Below the pieces are notes generated by a model. It was not told the DNA's origin, made no database searches, and worked only from the letters and a program-made list of their open reading frames with translations. Position numbers and translations under genes: made by a program. Below are positions 46,014 to 58,533 of a stretch of 64,000 nucleotides of DNA, piece after piece; within the stretch, counting starts at the first letter, position 1; each line of letters opens with the position of its first letter. Source of the stretch: Pisolithus tinctorius (lineage: Eukaryota > Basidiomycota > Agaricomycetes > Boletales > Pisolithaceae); the NCBI GenBank assembly GCA_024663395.1, contig JANFAH010000003.1, forward strand, positions 3,410,001 through 3,474,000, given 5' to 3'.

Positions 46014-48690
46014 ATGGACCCAGCTGGTTTACTCGCAACCGTACGCGTTAACCTGCTGGCGGTGATTCGCTCAGTCAGGTTGCTCGACGTCGTTGCAGTC
46101 ACCGCTGCTATTTGGGCACTTCGTGGTGCCCTGACAGCTGCCCGGAGGTCCTTCAAGACTACCAAGCTTCGCGGGCCACCCAGAACCGACCTGATATATG
46201 GCGCATCTAAGCGAATCTTTGAATCACCAGATGCCGGTGCCATATATGAGGTGTGGGCCAAGGAGTACGGCGTAGTCTTCGAGGTCCCGACTACCCTTGG
46301 CGGGGCGAAGATCATGTTAACCGACCCAAGAGCACTTGCACACTACTATGCCAGGGAAACGTGGACATACGTTCAAACTGAATCGGCTCGATTTTTCCTT
46401 CAACGCCATGTATGTACAATACTCAGCCTCTAGTGGTCCCTTTCACAGTTATATACAGTTCGGACGAGGGATACTGTGGTCGCAAGGCGAAGACCACAAA
46501 AGGTAGGCGCAGTCAAGTTGCGGGTAGGAATTCTTTACTGATATTTTCCGTCTTCAGGCAACGCAAGTCGTTGACCCCTGCGTTCAGCCAGGCAGCAATA
46601 AGGCACTTCACCCCTATCTTTTACAATTCTGCTCACAAAGTAAGCCTGTGCTCCCCTACGATCTCCGAGTCTAAGATCTACGTTTCAGACAAAAATCGCT
46701 TGGGAAGCCATGATTGAAGCTAGCGATGGCGGCAGCGCTATTATCGAGGTTCAGAGCTGGTACGCTGAATTTGTCCACATTACGATTACACAAAGCTGAG
46801 GAATTTTGATCCAAGGATGAACCATATTTCGTGAACCAACTTCGTTGTACGGTTACTCAATCTAATCTGACTGATCGTCCCAGACTTGATACCATCGGGC
46901 TTGCGGGGTTCTCTCATGATTTCGGTTCTCTTGACGGCAAACGATCCTTAATAACTGAACTTTTCGATACATTCGGATCGTTCTCCAAACGATCAGCCGT
47001 AGATGTTGGCCTCCTCCTTCTCTCACAAGTGATACCTCTGTTGTCTTTTATCCCGACATCGAGGACTAAACTGCTTCGCGAAGTGCAAAGAACTATGGAA
47101 GATATCCCGACAGAATTGCTAGCAAGGACAAGGAAAGAGAAGGAGGAAGGAGTTCTTGACGGGAAAGAGGATAGGTCAATCATTGGAGTCTTGAGTACGT
47201 TTCGTGATTGCTACTTGAGATTGCCCTTACAAGCGGTGTACGCAAAGTAAAAGCCAACGATTCGGACTCTTCCATTCATTTGACTCGTGAAGAGGTGTTG
47301 GCGCAAGTGAGTAAACGAAACTCTTACCACTGGGCATACAACCTAATTTCTTCCCCTCGTAGACGAAGGTGCTCCTTGTCGCTGGGTACGAAACAACGTC
47401 TAGTAAGTAATTTCTCAGCTTATTGTGCGTCATTACGGGCTAATCAATTTCCCAGTCACCATGACATGGGCATTGCTTGAACTGGCGGGAAACCCCGACA
47501 TACAAAGCAAGCTGCGACAGGAACTCTTGGCTTTCGGTGAAGAACCGACGTATGACCAGCAACAAAATGGCTTACCCTACCTCGACGCTGTGGTGCACGA
47601 AACCCTGAGAATGCATCCGCCGCTGACAGATTTTGTTCGTGTGGTGCGTCACTGACTAACAAGTGAACACGTGTTCCTCCTTTGATCTGAGATCACCCTC
47701 CAAGGCGGCGGAGGATGATGTTATCCCTCTCTCTGAGCCCGTTGTTACTCGGTCTGGCGAAACCGTCAGCAGCATCTCCGTCGCACGTGGCACACGAATC
47801 GGCATACCTATCTCTTGCATCAATAGATCTGCTGAAATATGGGGAGAAGATGCAAAAGTTTTCCGTCCAGAGCGTTGGCTGGAAGAAGATGGGATTCCAA
47901 GGAAGGCAAATGACATTCAGGCATACCGCCATTTATTGACATTTGTCGATGGCCCGCGGAATTGCCTTGGCAAGGGCTTTGCGGTGGGTGAGTTTAAGGT
48001 GCTCTTTCTTCGCTCCTCTGAGACTATCAACGATCACTGATTGGTCTCACTCTCAAGGCGGTTATGTCAGTGCTGGTGAAGAACTTCGTGTTTGAGATGA
48101 GAGACGGACCCGATACGCAAGTGGAGCTTGGCAGAGGATTGTTGCGTAGACCCAGGATAATTGGAGAACAGGGCACTGCCGTGCCGTTGCGCGTACGCCG
48201 GTACGAAGGATGAATCGATGATCATGGACAATCTGTACCTGCGTTGACCTACGAAATGCCAAACTATTGCTATCTGTTTTCTCTCTGAAATTTAATGTAT
48301 ATTTTCTAGGTGATGTAATGTGTGATGAAGGATCATGAAGAAATCGCAACTGGAAATTCGTCTGGTCATTCTCCGTCATGTTCATGGTTGCGTGACCAGA
48401 CATCCTGACGTAAACAAGGTGACAAGGCGCTACTTTCCAGTTACGGATGTCTGGACTAAACAGTAACAGTCCTACGACGCATATGAGCGTGCCGCGGAGT
48501 TGCGGTCGTAGTCGGCATCCAATGGCGACTTCATGATGCATAGAAACACGAAACCAGTGAGAGATTGATTGTAATGAACCAAGCAATGCATTGATCGTTG
48601 GGACACGTTAAGAGGTCGAAGTCCACCGAACACGAGAATATGAATATGAGCGCGGAAATGTGTAGACCGAGAAGTAAGTTACGAAACCAA
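45774..48690 (+). repeat. P450 tandem duplication, unit B
   Basis: Second copy of the roughly 2.9 kb unit. Its right end (agaggtcgaagtccaccgaa to agtaagttac, about 48599-48690) matches the right end of unit A at about 45689-45775 and then diverges just before the GH47 3' end. Confidence 0.85.
46014..48213 (+). CDS. Cytochrome P450 monooxygenase, copy B
   Basis: Tandem duplicate of the preceding gene with the same exon pattern, including the 15-nt exon. It begins MDPAGLLATVRVNLL and ends VRRYEG. Its motifs are intact: VAGYETTS in the I-helix, HETLR, FRPERWLEE and FVDGPRNCLG (the residue before the haem Cys is Asn here, Thr in copy A). Other changes, such as AKAAW to TKIAW, are conservative. 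Both copies should encode working enzymes, with slightly different substrate or expression ranges possible. Two extra in-frame codons exist upstream of 46014 but lie in the duplicated promoter, so the shared ATG is preferred. Confidence 0.93.
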
Positions 48691-48756
48691 ATTCTGGAAT
48701 GTACGACTGATCAATGGCGTTTTAAGGCTACAAGATTGCAGATGCCGTCCGGGAGA
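48214..48756. other. Convergent region, P450 copy B to GH47
   Basis: 3' flank of unit B followed by the duplication breakpoint at about 48690 and the last 65 bases before the GH47 stop. No gene is seen. Confidence 0.55.
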
Positions 48757-51478
48757 TTAAAGAAGACTACTAGAGTCCGCAATTGGAGAGAATATCGGTA
48801 GAGGATGGGCCTATGAATGCGGATGAGAAGAACCTAGACTGATACATGCCGACGGCCGGCTTACCTCGGTGTTAAAGACATGTTCTAGAATACACCATCA
48901 GAATCAGTCATAAACACGGGATATCACCATCGAAATCACTCACCACTTAGCGGAAGAACACTAGCATCAGAGAACAAGAGATAGAGATATTTTAGCGTTT
49001 CGCTCTGCAACATCAGTGAACATCAGCATGTTCCTCTCAGAAAATAGTTCAATCTTGGGAAAACATACCATCATAAATGTCTCCATCTTGTCCTCATGTT
49101 CAACTGGCACCTGGTCGACGTTCTTTATGCTAGCGTACCCGCCGGTCGGAATGCGACAGTGCTTCTCTATTGCCTGGAAAATCGCCCAGCCTTGGTCACG
49201 GTACCACGTATCGCCAGTCAAACGGAACGCAATAAAAAGTGACTCGACTGTTTCTGGGCTAAAATGCGAGTTATCGTACAAGTATGATGTGTTGTCAGAT
49301 ATCACTAAACATACCGCAAGATATACCGTGCGTCAAGTGGCGGAGGTTTTCCGGGGCTACAGTGTGCATGCATAAGATGGTCGCGAAACAATATAGCTCA
49401 CACTGACGGTGAACCTTTGATGTACCAGTCCGGTGGCAATTTCTTCCCTGAATTTTTGTCCTTCTTTTGACTTCGAAGGCGGAAATACGCGATTTCAGGG
49501 GGAAGTTTTCTAGAAACAGTTGAACAAAAATCTACGTTAGCATAGATGCACTTACGTTTGAGTGTTGTGCGTCGCTAGGCAAGTCTTGATAAGCTCCACG
49601 CCAGTGAACCAGTCTCGCTTCCCTTGAGGAGATAACTCATTTGGCAACGGAGGCACAGACACATGGTCAACCACAGCTCCGGAGGTAGTTGCGCCTAGCA
49701 TGAGTGAACCACCTAGAAAGCACACCAAGTGATCTTGTTTTGGAAGCAAGCGCCAGCCTCTGCAGTGTGCAAATGAGGGAATATCTGTCTGATAAGGTTT
49801 TGCAAAGTACGAACGAGTCACCCACGTTTTGCCGTTCTTCGCTCTATCAGGTATGAGCTCGGCCGTGTTGAGCAAATTACCCGGGACACTGCGCTGAGCG
49901 AGATACATATGGATACCGGTCATCGCCTCGTCATACATCTGTGAAGGTGTGAGAAGTGTGTGACGTTGTCCTATTGGCTCATTCGGGCACTCACTTGGCG
50001 ATAGATGTCTTCCGTCTGGTTCTGGGAAGACCGCGTGCATCAGTGACATGGAGGTACGGCTGTTAGCAGACTTACCGTTTGTAAATATTGCTTACTGCGA
50101 AAGTGGTTAGCATAAGTTGCCATGGGAAAATATTAGGAGGCTAACAGCAAATACTCATAGTAGGAGTCCCCTCGAGAACCAAGGCGTATCGGTGACAGTC
50201 CATAGATACCAGTTTCGATGCTTTCCGTAGATGAGTCCATCACACCTATCTGAACGCACAATTTCGAAGCCACACGTACTCGATGAATATGGGAGCCAGA
50301 CCATGAGGAAGCGTTGCGGCTTTCAGAACGACCATTACCTGATCCATTATCATGGGCACGGTTTCTGTACCTTTCGTTGCAACGGCGTACCTTCTCGACT
50401 TTATCCCAATAGATGTCTTCATCGGTAAGATATGCAAGGTAGCGAAATTCAAGCTGCAGGGTAGATGCCTCTGCAGTACTAACAAAATCTCCAGTATCGT
50501 GGTCGGGTACACCTTCTAGAAGATGCAAGTTAACCATAGGCAGCGGTAAACCAGACGGGGTGTCGAAGGCTGGCAGCAAGCGATCGGCAATTTGCTGTGC
50601 TTTCTCCAGGAAAAGAGTATCCCCTCCGGACAGATAGTAGGTAGACAACAAACCACCCATGACACGAATTGTCGTCTGATGATACATGCATGTAATCTTT
50701 TTGACGAATCCGCCGCCTGACGGGTACTTACCTCGAAAGTGCTGAAAGATGCGTTCCTGTCGAAGGAGAGTTTGTCCCGTATCCACGCTCTTGCACGCTC
50801 GTATTCGTCGTCGAGTCCCATGATAAGCATTGCATCTATTGAATCGATGACGGTGTACCCGATACCACCAGCTGCAGTCAGATTGGTACCCTTCTGCGAG
50901 ATTGGATGGTACTCGTCGTCACCCATGGCGTCCCGTTCTAGCCTCTGTTAAGTCATGCAACCTCCGAAGGGAGCACAGACATACCATACGCCAGCCACGC
51001 ATGCTGTCCACCGCGTATGAGAGATATGAGAGTGGACCGAGATGAATTACATGCATTACCTTGAACGCCTCCACTACGGCATCTCGCCTCGCTTCGTCTG
51101 CGGTGAACACTGGCACGGAATTGGGACGTACGCCTTTGAGGTAGGTTTCGTCGCGAAAGTATAAAAGGTTCTGCAAGGAGTGCAATGGGAACCAGTGCGA
51201 AACGCTATACACCTAATGTGGGTACATCATCTTGAGGAGTGAGACTCGTAGAATGTGTGAAGGGAGGACGTACTACAAGGGAAGCCAAGAGAACCAAGGC
51301 TGGGATTGCGAGTGCAAAAGGCTTAGGCGAAGGAGACCCGCCATCGACTTTGCTACCGGCCTGCGTCTGAATCCCGTCGGTCTAAGTCACGAAATAGAGA
51401 CGGCTCTGTAATTACCTTGGACGTGTCGGTTTGGTCAGTTTTAGTTTTGATTCTTCTGTGTGGATGACTTTCCGCCAT
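48757..51478 (-). CDS. MNS1: Mannosyl-oligosaccharide 1,2-alpha-mannosidase (GH47)
   Basis: Class I ER/Golgi mannosidase that trims Man9GlcNAc2 N-glycans and acts in glycoprotein quality control. A multi-exon minus-strand gene. Near the N-terminus a signal-anchor, PKPFALAIPALVLLASLVV, is followed by FRDETYLKGVRPNSVPVF. The catalytic barrel shows RRDAVVEAFKHAWLAYERDA, GGIGYTVIDSIDAMLIMGL, STFE joined to TTIRVMGGLLSTYYLSG, STLQLEF, PIRLGSRGDSYYEYLL, LLPKQDHLVCFLGGSLMLGA, RPETVESLFIAFRLTGD and HEDKMETFMMSETLKYLYLL. The final exon supplies AHPLPIFSP after FNTE, including the conserved Thr that binds Ca2+ in this family. Most introns join cleanly. The junction between the first ATG exon (51478) and the membrane-anchor exon is unresolved. 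It is divergent from the dioxygenase. Confidence 0.92.
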
Positions 51479-51880
51479 GGGTCCACGAAGAGAATGCCAG
51501 ATGGTGGAAGACAAGTGGTTAGCACCACCGTCTGCCAGTTGTGGGGAGCGCAACACGCTGGAAAGGCACCGAGTTGTGTTATATCCGAGAACGGACAACC
51601 CTTCCACAATTAATCCTACATACTATCGAGTCTCTGTCCCATCAATGGATGATTTTCTCCGCGACGATACTACAGTTTTGTTCTTTTTACATAAAAAGAT
51701 GGTTGTAAATCGTCTTTCCGCTAACGGGGGAAGCCCCAGTCCTCGTGTGGTCGTACGCAAGCTGTATGACGTTTAAGTGTGGACTCCCCCGGATCATTGC
51801 TGTGTCTGCCACCCCCACCGACCGTCCTTGTTTCATAGATAAGCCTCTCTCACTAGTTCACTTGTTGTCCTTAATCCCCA
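51479..51880. promoter_or_regulatory. Shared divergent promoter, GH47 / TauD-like dioxygenase
   Basis: About 400 bases between two divergent starts. No clear TATA box. Open frames here are short and unsupported. Confidence 0.45.
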
Positions 51881-53337
51881 ATGACAATCGAACTCGCCCC
51901 TCTTCCTCTACCTCCCTCCGCAGATTCATCCAAGTTCGTCGACTTTGGCCGTGAAGTCAAAGGCGTCGACCCTGGCAACCTCACCCCGGAACAGTTCTCT
52001 GAGGTTTCCGAAGCTCTGTACAAGGCAAGGCTCCTTTATACCATATCGTACTCACACTAGGTCTTAACTGCCTCCCCAGCATAGCGTTCTCCTTTTCCGG
52101 AACGTCACCCTCGCCCCAGAACAACAGTATGCCCTGACCAAGGTCTCCTTTCGCCGTGAAAACCCTCACAGGACGTCTTCGAACTGACGTGCTTCCTCCT
52201 CCCTAGGCGTTTGACCCTGAGTCCGAGTCTTACGGCCACGGTAACAACAAGACTCAGTCCACCAAGAAGTCCATCCTTCACCCAGACCTCAAGACGATTC
52301 CCCGGGTCCCACAGGTACAGCTTATAGGAAATGGGATGGTATACAATCACGAAGGCCTCGAGAGCGCCGCTCTCAAGCACCCCTCGCACACCACCTTCCA
52401 CAAGACCCGGGTTTCCGAAGAGGACGAGCAGAAAGGATACACTCGCTTCTATCGTTGGCACATCGACGCCGCGCTCTATGACTATAATCCACCTCGTGTA
52501 ACCACCCTGTACGGTATCAAGGTACCAGCCGGGCCAAAACAGACCGTCAGGTATGATGATGGCACCGGCGACGAACTGTCCGTCCCACTGGGGACCACTG
52601 CCTTTGTCTCTGGAAAGACGATGTTCGACATCTTGCCGCGCGAGTACAAGAGTCTTGCCGTGCGCACCAAAGTAAGGTATGCGCCCCACCCTTACGTATG
52701 GATGGCTCCAGCTCGTGCTGTGCCAACTGGCTTGGGTATCGAAACAGAAGGCCTCGAACTCCCCGTGAACGAGCTTCCCTCCTGGGAGGAGTCCAAGATT
52801 AAGACTTTCTCTATGGTACGCTAACTATCAGTCCCTGTTCCCCACATCCCTCCCAAGTCTCACCGAAACCCGCAGCTGTGGAAGAACCCAATCACCGGGG
52901 AATTACACTTCCAGGTTCATCCCTGTGGTGTTCAGGAACTCATCATCGATCCCCTGCCCGAAGGTGCTAATCGAGACGGTGCCCTCTATCCCAATGGGGC
53001 TCATCTCAAGGATCTCAAGGAGGTTCGCTCTCTTCTCTACACGATGCAGCGCCCCGCTATAGCACCACGAGTGAGTATGCATCACCACCTTACAATCCCT
53101 CGGATCCCTTCATCTTCCCAGACTGAGCTAGCTCATTCACTCATGTAACCCCATCAGCTGGTATACCCCCATGACTGGCAAGAACGAGATCTCGTCCTCT
53201 TCCATAACCGCGGTATTCTGCACACCGTCGTTGGAGCTTTCAAGCCTGACCAAGTCCGCGCGTTCCACCAATGCAATCTGGCCGCATCAGATGTGCCGCA
53301 AGGTCCGTCTGAGTCAGACGTCCTCAAATGGGCGTGA
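51881..53337 (+). CDS. TauD/TfdA-like Fe(II)/2-oxoglutarate dioxygenase
   Basis: Probable alpha-ketoglutarate-dependent hydroxylase, of the group annotated as taurine or sulfonate dioxygenases. Five exons (51881-52024, 52080-52142, 52207-52815, 52876-53070, 53158-53337) give 396 residues. Seen: HSVLLFRNVTLAPEQQYALT near the N-terminus; the first Fe ligands in FYRWHIDAALYDYNPPRVTT (HxD); the LYGIKVPAG strand; YPHDWQERDLVLFHNRGILH with the distal His; and the VRAFHQCNL Arg end. Intron 1 begins gcaagg, a GC-AG intron, because no GT donor fits the frame. Similar genes serve sulfur scavenging or herbicide-like ether cleavage; the substrate is unknown. Confidence 0.88.
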
Positions 53338-53921
53338 ATCGTTGGGTAGGCAGTGTTGTCATGTATTGTATACTTTGTGTTGCGATCGGATGCCAATGGA
53401 GCAGAAACACTTATCTTTTGGGACTTTCCTGTAGAAACAGGCAATACTAATTGACAGTGCAGTGCTGGAAGGATTTCCATACTGTAGGAGCAGTCTATTC
53501 ATTTTCTTAAATACGATTCCGAGGCGGGGTCCGGGACTCGACAACTACAACATCCAGGTATCGCAGAACATATTCAACCAAGACCGATGGAAGCACAGGC
53601 ATCCAACAAACGTCGTTCCTGCAATTAACATGTGGGAGACTTACGAGTACGTTGAGATAGCTCTGATCGAAAGGGGCAGACTAACCAGACAAAAAGAAAG
53701 AGAGAGAGAAAAGCGGGAACGACGATCAAGTTTGTGAACTAGACAAAATAGCACATAGGGGGAAAGGTGGGATAAAATTGAGAGCCGAATCACATCCGTT
53801 AGTAATCGGGAGATATCAGTAGGACGATGGGAATGTCGGGACTCTTACTAGCAGTAGAAGAACGGTGTTCAACACAACTCGGGCCGCCCATTGGGACGGC
53901 CAATCAACCGTCGCCTCGTGG
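53338..53921. other. Convergent 3' intergenic region
   Basis: Between the dioxygenase and the first zinc-finger gene. No gene is supported. Confidence 0.5.
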
Positions 53922-55613
53922 TTAGGCAGATACAGCGGAAGGAAGCGGAGAAGTAGCGGAAGACACTGCGGCAGAAAGACCGGCGGCTTCCTCGGTGGGA
54001 GCGCGAGACGCGCTCGCCTCGGGATAATACGGGCTAGACACAGGCTCCGACCTGGCTGAGGAGACATCGTCATGTGAAGCTTGCTCAGCATCTTGCTCAC
54101 GGACATTGCTGTCCTCGCCGACATTGTTGCTCCGCGATTCCACCTGATCGGGCTCGGTCCCAGAATATACCGACCCGCGGAAAGTGTCTTTGGGAAGGTC
54201 CCGAGCAAAGCTGTACAAGGTCTGGATGCCATGACTGCCGCGCGTCTCCGCGTCGGTATCCTCAGTCTCCGGTTCTCCCTCACTCTCGTCAATCGCGGTG
54301 CGAAGGGATGACACAGCGATGTTAGTGTTGTTCATGAACCCGGCTACAGAGGGGGTATGGTAAGATGGGCCCAACGACGGCAGCGGCGGTAGGGAATAGG
54401 TGCGTGGTAAGGGCACTGGGAGACTTCGTTCAGAGACCCGCGCAGCAGCCAAGCGGGCAGCGGGAATTGGTGGTGTGGACGCGGCAGACTTGGTCTTGCG
54501 CACTGGTCGAGAGGCGCGACGCGTTGTGCCGGTCCTTCCGGTGGTACGCTGGGAGTTTCCGGTAGCCGAGGGACTATCAGCAGATGCTGACTGCTCGGCT
54601 TGAGCTGCAGCGTTAGAGTCCACTGAAGTCTGAGAGGAATTGTCGCCTTTGTGCACACGCAAGTGTTGCAGAAGGTTGTCATTGCGGTTGAAGCGCTTAT
54701 CGCAGGAGGGGTGAGTACACTTGAATGCTAGTAGCCAAAACAAAAAATAGTGTTAGTAACATTAGAAATACTGTGACGCAGAAGCGTAGACCCACGTTTT
54801 TCATGAGTGTGGATGGACCTGATATGCCTTTTCAAGTGTTCGCCACGACTGAAGCATTTGCCACAATCTTCCACCTTGCATACATAGACCCTATTCTTCT
54901 TACCGTCAGTATCCCCCTCGACAGCGGCGGCGTCTTCCGCGGTGGGTACTCGGCGTCCACGACTTTTCTTTGTTAAATTCGGGACGGGCACAGGGGGCGC
55001 GGTGCGTATGCGGGGGCCGCGACGTTCTGAAGTAAACGAGCTCGAAGATGCGTCGAGGAATGTGTATTCGCCTACAGAGGGAGCACGAGGGGTCATCATT
55101 CGTGTTTGCAGGTGAGAAGGGTCAGGGTCTTCGATGGCGGTGGCGGACGACGACGCCGATATTAAAAGCGTGGGTTCCACTTTGAGCATCTTGGAAGGCA
55201 TGTATGGCGGGTCTTGTTCGCCATCTATGTCTGTATCTTCGTCCACGGCGCTGGCGTCGAAGCTGCGTTTGAGAGAAGTAGCTCCTTTCTGCGGGTCTGC
55301 GTCAGGGTCGTCGTCTTTGCTGTACTTTCCCCAGCGTATTGTCGGACGACCGGTCGTTTGGGAGCGTGTTATTCTTCGAGCACTGCCAGCGGAGTCCGGT
55401 GTTGAAGACATTGGGTCAGCCTGAAGAGGGGCAAAGACCCGTTACCCGAGGGTTCGGCGTTTGCCCTAGTCAGTAGGGGGTACGGGAAGAAAAGGAAAAA
55501 CGGAGACAAACCGTTTTCTGCGGCGTATTTAGGTCAATGAAGGTCGAGTCGGGTGCTTGCACGATCAACGACGCCCCGTTGGGGGAATTGGCGTGTTCTT
55601 GAGGGTGTTCCAT
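53922..55613 (-). CDS. C2H2 zinc-finger transcription factor, paralog 1
   Basis: Three exons (55512-55613, 54796-55420, 53922-54727), 510 residues. The start MEHPQEHANSPNG is on a small first exon joined in phase to ADPMSSTPDSAGS. A basic block PVPNLTKKSRGRRVPT (probable nuclear signal) precedes two tandem C2H2 fingers: CKVEDCGKCFSRGEHLKRH with IRSIHTHEKPF, then CTHPSCDKRFNRNDNLLQHL. The rest is low-complexity Ser/Thr/Pro-rich and acidic, as in activation regions. The two-finger layout resembles Msn2/4-type stress regulators, but orthology is not claimed. The intron between fingers interrupts the Pro codon of the HTHEKP linker. It is head to head with a related gene 4 kb away. Confidence 0.9.
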
Positions 55614-57635
55614 GGTTTTTTTTACAGAGCCTGATGACGGGCCATCAGAACAAGGGGAACCCGACAAAGTAGACAAAACAACAAACCTTTGTGGGGAATA
55701 AGGAAAAGAGTGTGGACCGATAAGGCTGAGCGCTGCCAACGGCGACGAGGACGGTTGTTTGCTGAGAGTGGCTGCCGTCGAGGGCGGGCTGAACAGATGA
55801 GTTGATTGTCGGAGCCCCTGTCCACCCTGCAACGAGACAGGGAAAAAAACAAGATCAACAGTACCTGCCACGTGTCGGAGGTCCGGCAGGGACCACATAT
55901 TCAACTCCGCAGGTCCATCACATCCTCGGCACGAACCCGGCACCCACCTCTCTTTGCTGTTAACCCCTTTCTACCAACCATCGCGCACCCAGCATTCCCC
56001 CCTCGACATGGAGTTGCAGGGGAGTGCTTTTGCCAGAACTCGCGAAGTAACAGGCTAGTAGTCTTGCCCGTACGTACTCGATTACCATCTTTAAGAGGCA
56101 ACGAACGCCCGATTTACCACGATAGGGATCCTCTGCTCTCCTGCAGTACCGGTACTGGCTCTCGCCCGGCAGTTTCGAGCGCATGACAGCCCGCACCTAG
56201 TCGTTTTGGACAAGAAGAACCGTGGCTGCGGCACCCTCTCTACCACTTCGCACCGTTTCACAGGTGGCCGCCGTGCCGAGTAGGTCGTGAATATACACTA
56301 TACATGCACTCTATCTCTCATGTGCTGGGCTGAGCGCCCCTCACCTTTTGTAGTCTTGTTCTATCCTAGCGCTCTACAGCTCCACACTCCGTACCTTCCC
56401 TTAAATGAGCTGTGGCTTCTTCTTGCCTTCCATATGATCCCCGCTCTTCCTGACAGACCATTCCCAACGATTCATGTAGTTGTTTCGTGTGACGTTCGTA
56501 GTCGTCTTTCACAGAGTTGCATATTCCTGTTCTTCATCCAAACCTTCCGTATCTTTGGACATCTTCACTGGAAGACGGAAGAAGAAAGCATCGTTTTCAT
56601 CGGGGACAGAAACGACGTTGGAGACCACTTCATTTCCAGCCCCTGACTGTTCGACCAGCACAGACGAGCAATATCAGCTCGCAACTGCGCATCGTCTCCG
56701 TCATGCCGTCGTCCGGTTGTCGTCAGGGAGGGACATAACCGTTTCATGGCCTGGTAAGCTATTAAGTGCTCCCTCCAGAACACTGGTAGCCTTTCCACAG
56801 AGAACACCCTCGGGATGGCAAGCAGTCTGCGTTATCTATATTGATGCCGGTCAGCTTGGGCTATCTCGTTTCTCCGTTCCCATCACAATGCGGTGGATAC
56901 CCGCTACGACTAATTCTGCAGAAGGCATACCTAGCTAAACCATCCGCAGTCTATCTCTCAGATCGCGATAAAGATTCCGGTGGAGAGTGGATCTGGTGCA
57001 GCTTGCCAGGGATTCCACGCAGGCCACCCTGCACTCCATACGTACGCGTAAGGTTGCCAAATGAACGGTTTTATCCGGTGGTGCCTGCGGGAATCTCACC
57101 TCGCCTATAGCACATCCAAGCCGGTCTGTAGGTATACCAGGCATGTTGCGCGTTACTTATGATCTGGAATCTAGTGGCAACTTCTGGATGGCTTAATGAA
57201 CGACCTGTAAGACGTGACTATACATCTGGATATATGGTAAACCCTCGTGGGAGAATAATGTCTGTCAATTTTCTGGTTCTGGACTCGCCTGGTAACTTAC
57301 TTATCTCCAAACTTTCGTTGGATGGGCCAGGGTTGTTGAGAATCTCACCCTTCAATCAGTCACTACGCACGGCATACCCGTGGTAGCCACATGCCCGCAA
57401 AGAATTTGTGTTCGCTCATGAATGTTCGCGATGCGGTCGGTGGTTTCGTTCGCCGCACGTTCCATCTATGATTGCCGTCAGTAAACTACTTATAAGCGCT
57501 ATGAACGCGAACATGGCGAGGTTCCTTCTGGGCGGCATCAAAAGGCCTTGATGTATGACTCAGTTTAGTTCTTAAACCCATGTAGGACAATTCACAACTA
57601 GTGGTGCACAGGATGTGGGGCTTGTGCGGACTGGG
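55614..57635. other. Intergenic region, upstream of zinc-finger paralog 1
   Basis: About 2 kb. Open frames on both strands, such as 56480-56938, lack domains or convincing splice sites. It probably includes a long 5' leader and promoter for the zinc-finger gene. Confidence 0.4.
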
Positions 57636-58533
57636 TCAGCCTCTGTCATCGAAGTTTGACAAGTTTAGAGGTGACTTGGTCAAGGGGGCAACAACCAACT
57701 TCCCGGCTACATATAGATATGAGGACGTTCGTCCAATTGATTCGTCCCACGGATGAGATTGTCCATATCGGGGTGTGTGTGCTTGTGGGGGGAGACTTAC
57801 GTCCAGCAGCTCGCTCCCGGCTAGACGAAATACCCTGGTCAACGAGCCGATGATCATGTGCATGCGGGCATGGAGCATTCATAGGCACGGACTGTGTAAG
57901 GGCTGTTGAATAGGAAATAGAATAGTTAAAATTGGGCGTCACGATCGGTAGCACTCGGCAAAGCAGAGAATAAGTGGAGGGACCCTGTGTACGCTGAAAA
58001 TGATTTTAATTATGAGTTCATTCCGTGATGTGCGACCAGTAGGAAGACAATAGAGTAAGTGACGGTGAATATGCACAAATTGATCCAGACTCCCCATATA
58101 TGATTACCCCGTCCGGTAAGAGACAAGATGATGGTGAGACAGAAGAGTATCCGGGGTGATATCGAGAAGTTGATAATATTGAGACGAGCATGACCGCCGA
58201 TTTTGACCAAGACGAAATAGGCAGAAGGGAAGGGTTCCGTGGCAACCTTCCAATAGCAGCAAATGAATGACTAGACCTGGGAATATACTGGAATATGGTA
58301 CTCGGTTAGCTTACGTTGTTGGGCTGACATGCGTAGGATGGAAGACCTGTGTAGAATGCACAAGCAACACGTCTCGTAAGACGGTAATGTAGTGGAATGT
58401 AGGAGCGGGAGCAAAAAGTCAGACTGATGGGCCATGGGGTCAGATTAATGAGGACATTGAAAACGATCAGACGCGGACAAGGATAACAACGCGCCGCGCA
58501 TCGATGGACTAACGGCCACCGGGACTGGATCAT
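57636..58533 (-). CDS. Possible small membrane protein, unrecognised
   Basis: A four-exon minus-strand model (58315-58533, 58037-58270, 57801-57993, 57636-57706) joins in frame through three GT-AG introns and gives 238 residues. Exon 2 is the most protein-like part: EPFPSAYFVLVKIGGHARLN, then hydrophobic ILFCLTIILSLTG, and after a short loop INLCIFTVTYSIVFLL, suggesting two membrane segments. Exon 3 encodes a polar tail with MNAPCPHAHDHRLVDQG. I recognise no family. The N-terminal exon is Cys/Arg-rich and less convincing. It lies between two divergent zinc-finger genes; it could be a real gene, a remnant or chance. Confidence 0.4.
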
